Origin: Chryseobacterium phocaeense
GTDB lineage: Bacteria > Bacteroidota > Bacteroidia > Flavobacteriales > Weeksellaceae
Assembly: GCF_900169075.1 (NCBI RefSeq)
Contig: NZ_LT827015.1
Location: 1,750,157 to 1,814,156, forward strand
DNA length: 64,000 bases
Reading direction: 5' to 3'
The notes under the pieces were generated by a model, which worked only from the letters and a program-made list of their open reading frames with translations, was not told the DNA's origin and ran no database searches. The translations under genes and the position numbers were made by a program. Each line of letters starts with the position of its first letter. Positions within the stretch are counted from its first letter, which is position 1. This document shows, piece by piece, positions 61,549 through 64,000 of this stretch.

Positions 61549-61905
61549 TCATTCTTTTAGTTGGTTTCTAAATGCAATAATCTGATTCATTAAATTATAA
61601 CACTCATTGTATATTTTTAAAAATTCAACCTCTGAAATATAATTCCTGTTTTTTGCTTTATACAAGCAGGTTACAGTTTCGGCTAAGGACCTTATTGCAT
61701 ATCCTAAAAATTTTTTAAATTCCGGTTTAGACTGCAAAATACTTCCTTCCGAAATATTAAGTGCCACAGAATCAGATGCTCTTCTTATTTGTGAAGTTAA
61801 ATTAAAAGCTTCGTCTTTTGGAAAATTTCGAGACAATTTAAAAATTTCTTCTCCAAATTCCATGGACTTCTGCCAGATAATCAACTTTTCAAATTTGAAA
61901 CTCAT
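61549..61905 (-). CDS. Four-helix-bundle protein (S23/IVS-type), second copy
   Basis: Started at the ATG at 61905 (118 residues, MSFKFEKLIIWQKSMEFGEE); the frame upstream is repeat DNA. SQIRRASDSVALNISEGS is the helix-2 signature and YAIRSLAETVTCLYKAKNRN the third helix. It belongs to a different subgroup from the copy at 57770 although both have 118 residues. It too lies between inverted copies of a repeat (tandem units at 61256-61520, complementary copy at 61927-61953). Confidence 0.85.
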   Translation of the reverse strand: MSFKFEKLIIWQKSMEFGEEIFKLSRNFPKDEAFNLTSQIRRASDSVALNISEGSILQSKPEFKKFLGYAIRSLAETVTCLYKAKNRNYISEVEFLKIYNECYNLMNQIIAFRNQLKE

Positions 61906-61957
61906 GTTTTGTTTTTTCTCTGCTATAACTTCCCTCTTCCATCTCCCAGCTCTCTTA

Positions 61958-62659
61958 TCACTCCAGTTTTTTATTCTCCACCCGGGTTGTCTTTTCAATT
62001 TTAAAAGCCCGGATAGGATCATTATAATATACAAATTTTGCTGTATTCTGAATATTCCCTTTTAAAGAATCTTTTACATTCACTTCTGCATAGTTTCCGT
62101 TCTTTGAATCAATCTTCAGGTTTTCTATTTTCCAGTAAGGCGCAATGAGACTGGCTGTATCAGAAATCTTTATCACCGCATCTTTGGTACGTCCCAAAAA
62201 GTTGGCCCGGCTTCTGTTCTGCATCTCCACTTCTGCTCTTCTTGTGTTTACCGAACCCATAAAAGTAGCATAATTTTTTAAATTAAGCCTAAAATTATCG
62301 GTCTTAATTTCGCTCGAAATATTCATTTCTGCAGAATCCGAGATACTTATCTTTTCAGGATTATATTTCGAATAAATGGTGATATTGTAAAAATCCACTC
62401 CCTTCGTCTCGTTTGATTCGGTAATGAATAACCCGTCATCTTTTACTTCAATATCTAAATTATCATACACATTGGGATACGTTTCCACATTCACCATATT
62501 TTTCTCTCCTCTGGCGTAGAAAACCCTGAATTTCCCTTTGAGAAAAATATTTTTAAAATTTTCAACAGGAACTTCTTTATTTTCAATATTACCTTTGGGG
62601 GATACTTTTCCGCAGGAAACCATCGCTGCAAGCAGACCTACACCTATTATCTTTCTCAT
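61958..62659 (-). CDS. DUF2807 (head GIN domain) lipoprotein
   Basis: Started at the ATG at 62659 (233 residues): MRKIIGVGLLAAMVSCGKVS has a lipobox (MVSC). The mature part is a right-handed beta-helix-like GIN domain: VPVENFKNIFLKGKFRVFYA, then VYDNLDIEVKDDGLFITESN, ITIYSKYNPEKISISDSAEM and DAVIKISDTASLIAPYWKIE. The family is abundant in Bacteroidetes, with unknown, probably adhesive or structural, function. It starts 7 bp after the DUF3667 stop, so they form an operon. Confidence 0.85.
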   Translation of the reverse strand: MRKIIGVGLLAAMVSCGKVSPKGNIENKEVPVENFKNIFLKGKFRVFYARGEKNMVNVETYPNVYDNLDIEVKDDGLFITESNETKGVDFYNITIYSKYNPEKISISDSAEMNISSEIKTDNFRLNLKNYATFMGSVNTRRAEVEMQNRSRANFLGRTKDAVIKISDTASLIAPYWKIENLKIDSKNGNYAEVNVKDSLKGNIQNTAKFVYYNDPIRAFKIEKTTRVENKKLE

Positions 62660-62666
62660 AATCAAT

Positions 62667-63395
62667 TTAAAATATTTTATATATAACAATAAAAATCAGG
62701 GCTATTTCAATCAGCATCAGCAGGAAAAACACAAGCGTCCGCCAGATCAGCCCAAAGACAGGATAAAAACTCCTGAAAGCATTAAAATAAGTAAAACCCG
62801 GAAACAAGATAAGGCCAAAAACCAAAATCTTGTCCAGGACATTCATGATTTTTCTCAAGGGACTGTACAGCTGAAGAATACTGATAAAATCATCAGCCAG
62901 CAAGATCACCAAAATTCCACAAAGGGCAACTACAGCGATTATAACATGCTCCGCAAGATTAAGATTTGCCCGTCTGAAGAGCATCCAGCCGTTAAGAGCC
63001 ATCACAGGAATTAATCCAAATAAACTGGCCTTGGAATATCTGGAAAAAAAATCTATTAATTTTGAATTCTCTTCATTAATTTCTATGGAAGATAAATCCA
63101 TATAAAAATGTAATGCCAATACATTAAAACCAAAAAGGATCAGCAATAAGGAAAACAGATTATAATATCTGACTCTTTTCCCTGCAATATAATCCATGGC
63201 CATTTTTCCCGGACTCCATAAAATATGTTTTAGGGTACGAAAAAAACGGGCCTCAATATGCCAGATGGAGCCTAAAATATCACCGGTAATCAAAGAATTA
63301 GGAGTTATTCTGGCTGTACCGGATTTCTGTCCGCAATGAGGGCAAAACTCATCGGAGATTCTGTGACCGCAGTTCAGACAGTTTTTTTGATTCAT
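62667..63395 (-). CDS. DUF3667 membrane protein with zinc ribbon
   Basis: Started at the ATG at 63395 (242 residues); the -7 box at 63435-63442 excludes a longer form. A zinc ribbon opens it (CLNCGHRISDEFCPHCGQKS, two CxxC). Then come LKHILWSPGKMAMDYIAGKR, the family's conserved loop, and about five membrane helices. DUF3667 proteins are Bacteroidetes-specific inner-membrane proteins of unknown function. Confidence 0.85.
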   Translation of the reverse strand: MNQKNCLNCGHRISDEFCPHCGQKSGTARITPNSLITGDILGSIWHIEARFFRTLKHILWSPGKMAMDYIAGKRVRYYNLFSLLLILFGFNVLALHFYMDLSSIEINEENSKLIDFFSRYSKASLFGLIPVMALNGWMLFRRANLNLAEHVIIAVVALCGILVILLADDFISILQLYSPLRKIMNVLDKILVFGLILFPGFTYFNAFRSFYPVFGLIWRTLVFFLLMLIEIALIFIVIYKIF

Positions 63396-63434
63396 AGTAA
63401 GATCAGTGCATTTTGCGTTTCCTGTATTACTGTA

Positions 63435-63442
63435 CAAATATA
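63435..63442 (-). promoter_or_regulatory. -7 box (TATATTTG, minus strand) of DUF3667-DUF2807
   Basis: Exact TAnnTTTG match. Transcription would start near 63428, 33 bp before the start codon. Confidence 0.6.
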
Positions 63443-64000
63443 ATAAAAAACGCTTCCGGAAACGATGTGCTACTATGCTTTCTTACCGTTTTTCTGTTGT
63501 TTTTTATCATGGAAAACCTGTTTTTTTGGTTAATGCAAAGGCGCATTTTTTATATTTATGCTTTAAGGCGCAAGGATTTTATTCTTTGATAAAATTGATT
63601 GTGTAATATTTTCTTCAGGCTTTTAGTATTTATTTCTATCTAATGTATTTTATTATAATAAGCTTAAAATCTATATGATTTGCTTAATTTATGGAAAACA
63701 GATCAATCTTAGCAGTTTGTTTTTATCTTGAAACATCTTCGGAAATTTATTATTTTTTCTAATCTTCTTTTGTCTTGAAACAAAAGAAGCAAAAGTTCAA
63801 GACGGGAAACTTACGCTAAAAATAAATCCTGTTCTCTAAAAATTCTAAAACTCGTGCGGATTTACTATTGCTGCTTCGGTTCTGTATTTGTGCCGCACTC
63901 AGACAGTAGAATTTTCTTAACGTTCACAGGATTTATTTTCTTTACGCTCCAGTTTCCTAAGTCGGAGTTATCAAAGTTGGAATAGTCAGCTTTTGAAAGA
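63443..64000. other. Gene-free end of the window with palindromic repeat
   Basis: No gene is visible. CTTCTTTTGT and ACAAAAGAAG pair around CTTGAA (63764-63789), and GTCTTGAA at 63772 can pair instead with TTCAAGAC at 63796. Further on, CGCTAAAAATAAATCCTGT (63815-63833) faces a near-complement at 63926-63947. The block from about 63760 looks like one complex palindromic repeat element that may continue past the edge. Confidence 0.55.

Noticed and set aside
57770..61905. The four-helix-bundle genes as accessory (avd) genes of a diversity-generating retroelement
   Set aside because: No reverse transcriptase, template repeat or variable repeat is present nearby. The family is shared but the context is not.

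Overview
The window looks like a chromosomal segment of a flavobacterium, most likely Chryseobacterium or a close Weeksellaceae relative. The reasons are: an AT-rich genome; a short primary sigma factor without region 1.1; promoters of the Bacteroidetes type (TTG, about 20 bp, TAnnTTTG); SusC/TonB-type outer-membrane barrels; GLPGLI, HYC_CC_PP, DUF2723/GT117 and DUF3667 proteins; a split atpD-atpC locus; and a gene pair that fits sulfonolipid (capnine/sulfobacin) synthesis. No rRNA, tRNA, CRISPR array, integrase or recognisable transposase is visible.

Layout. 1-4.3 kb: a truncated outer-membrane barrel gene, a frameshifted bicovalent FAD oxidase and a decayed leucine-rich-repeat fragment. 4.7-9 kb: an AraC regulator with a small partner gene, then an ArsR-controlled five-gene operon (ArsR, AHSA1/SRPBCC, YdeI/DUF1801, DoxX, DUF4256). 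9-13.7 kb: DUF1062, small lipoproteins, a threonine-aldolase-like enzyme divergent from an MntR/DtxR regulator with an operator between them. 13.8-16.9 kb: three genes of a subtype-iii type VI secretion system (tssG-tssN-tssK) standing alone. 17-25.6 kb: S1/P1 nuclease, rpoD, a lipoprotein-GNAT-monooxygenase operon, an M43-like metalloprotease and an S9 peptidase, with many intergenic repeats. 25.8-29.7 kb: a copper operon (HYC_CC_PP, DUF3347 and a CopA oxidase carrying two metal-binding modules and a C-terminal barrel-like tail). 29.9-39.1 kb: TonB receptor, kdsA, a telomere-like heptamer array, DUF1697 and two large membrane glycosyltransferases. 39.3-45 kb: cysteate synthase-like and oxoamine synthase genes, an EamA transporter and a B12/radical SAM protein. 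46-49.1 kb: atpC-atpD and ribF. 49.1-53.35 kb: an AT-rich islet (broken TonB barrel, GLPGLI protein, small secreted protein) lying between two copies of the ribF 3' end. 53.4-63.4 kb: housekeeping and envelope genes (kdsB, an aminotransferase, phosphosugar mutase, glutathione peroxidase), a histidine-heptad lipoprotein and two four-helix-bundle genes bounded by inverted repeats.

The genes mostly serve the envelope: LPS core sugar (kdsA, kdsB), sulfonolipid, protein or glycan glycosylation, outer-membrane receptors and lipoproteins. The intergenic DNA is unusually rich in dispersed repeats; I can distinguish about ten families. The most interesting items are the 4.2-kb GLPGLI islet with 29-bp direct repeats at the ribF 3' end, the four-helix-bundle genes embedded in inverted repeats (an arrangement like rRNA intervening sequences), the histidine-heptad coiled-coil lipoprotein, the isolated T6SS-iii genes and the 17-copy ATTAGGG array upstream of kdsA.
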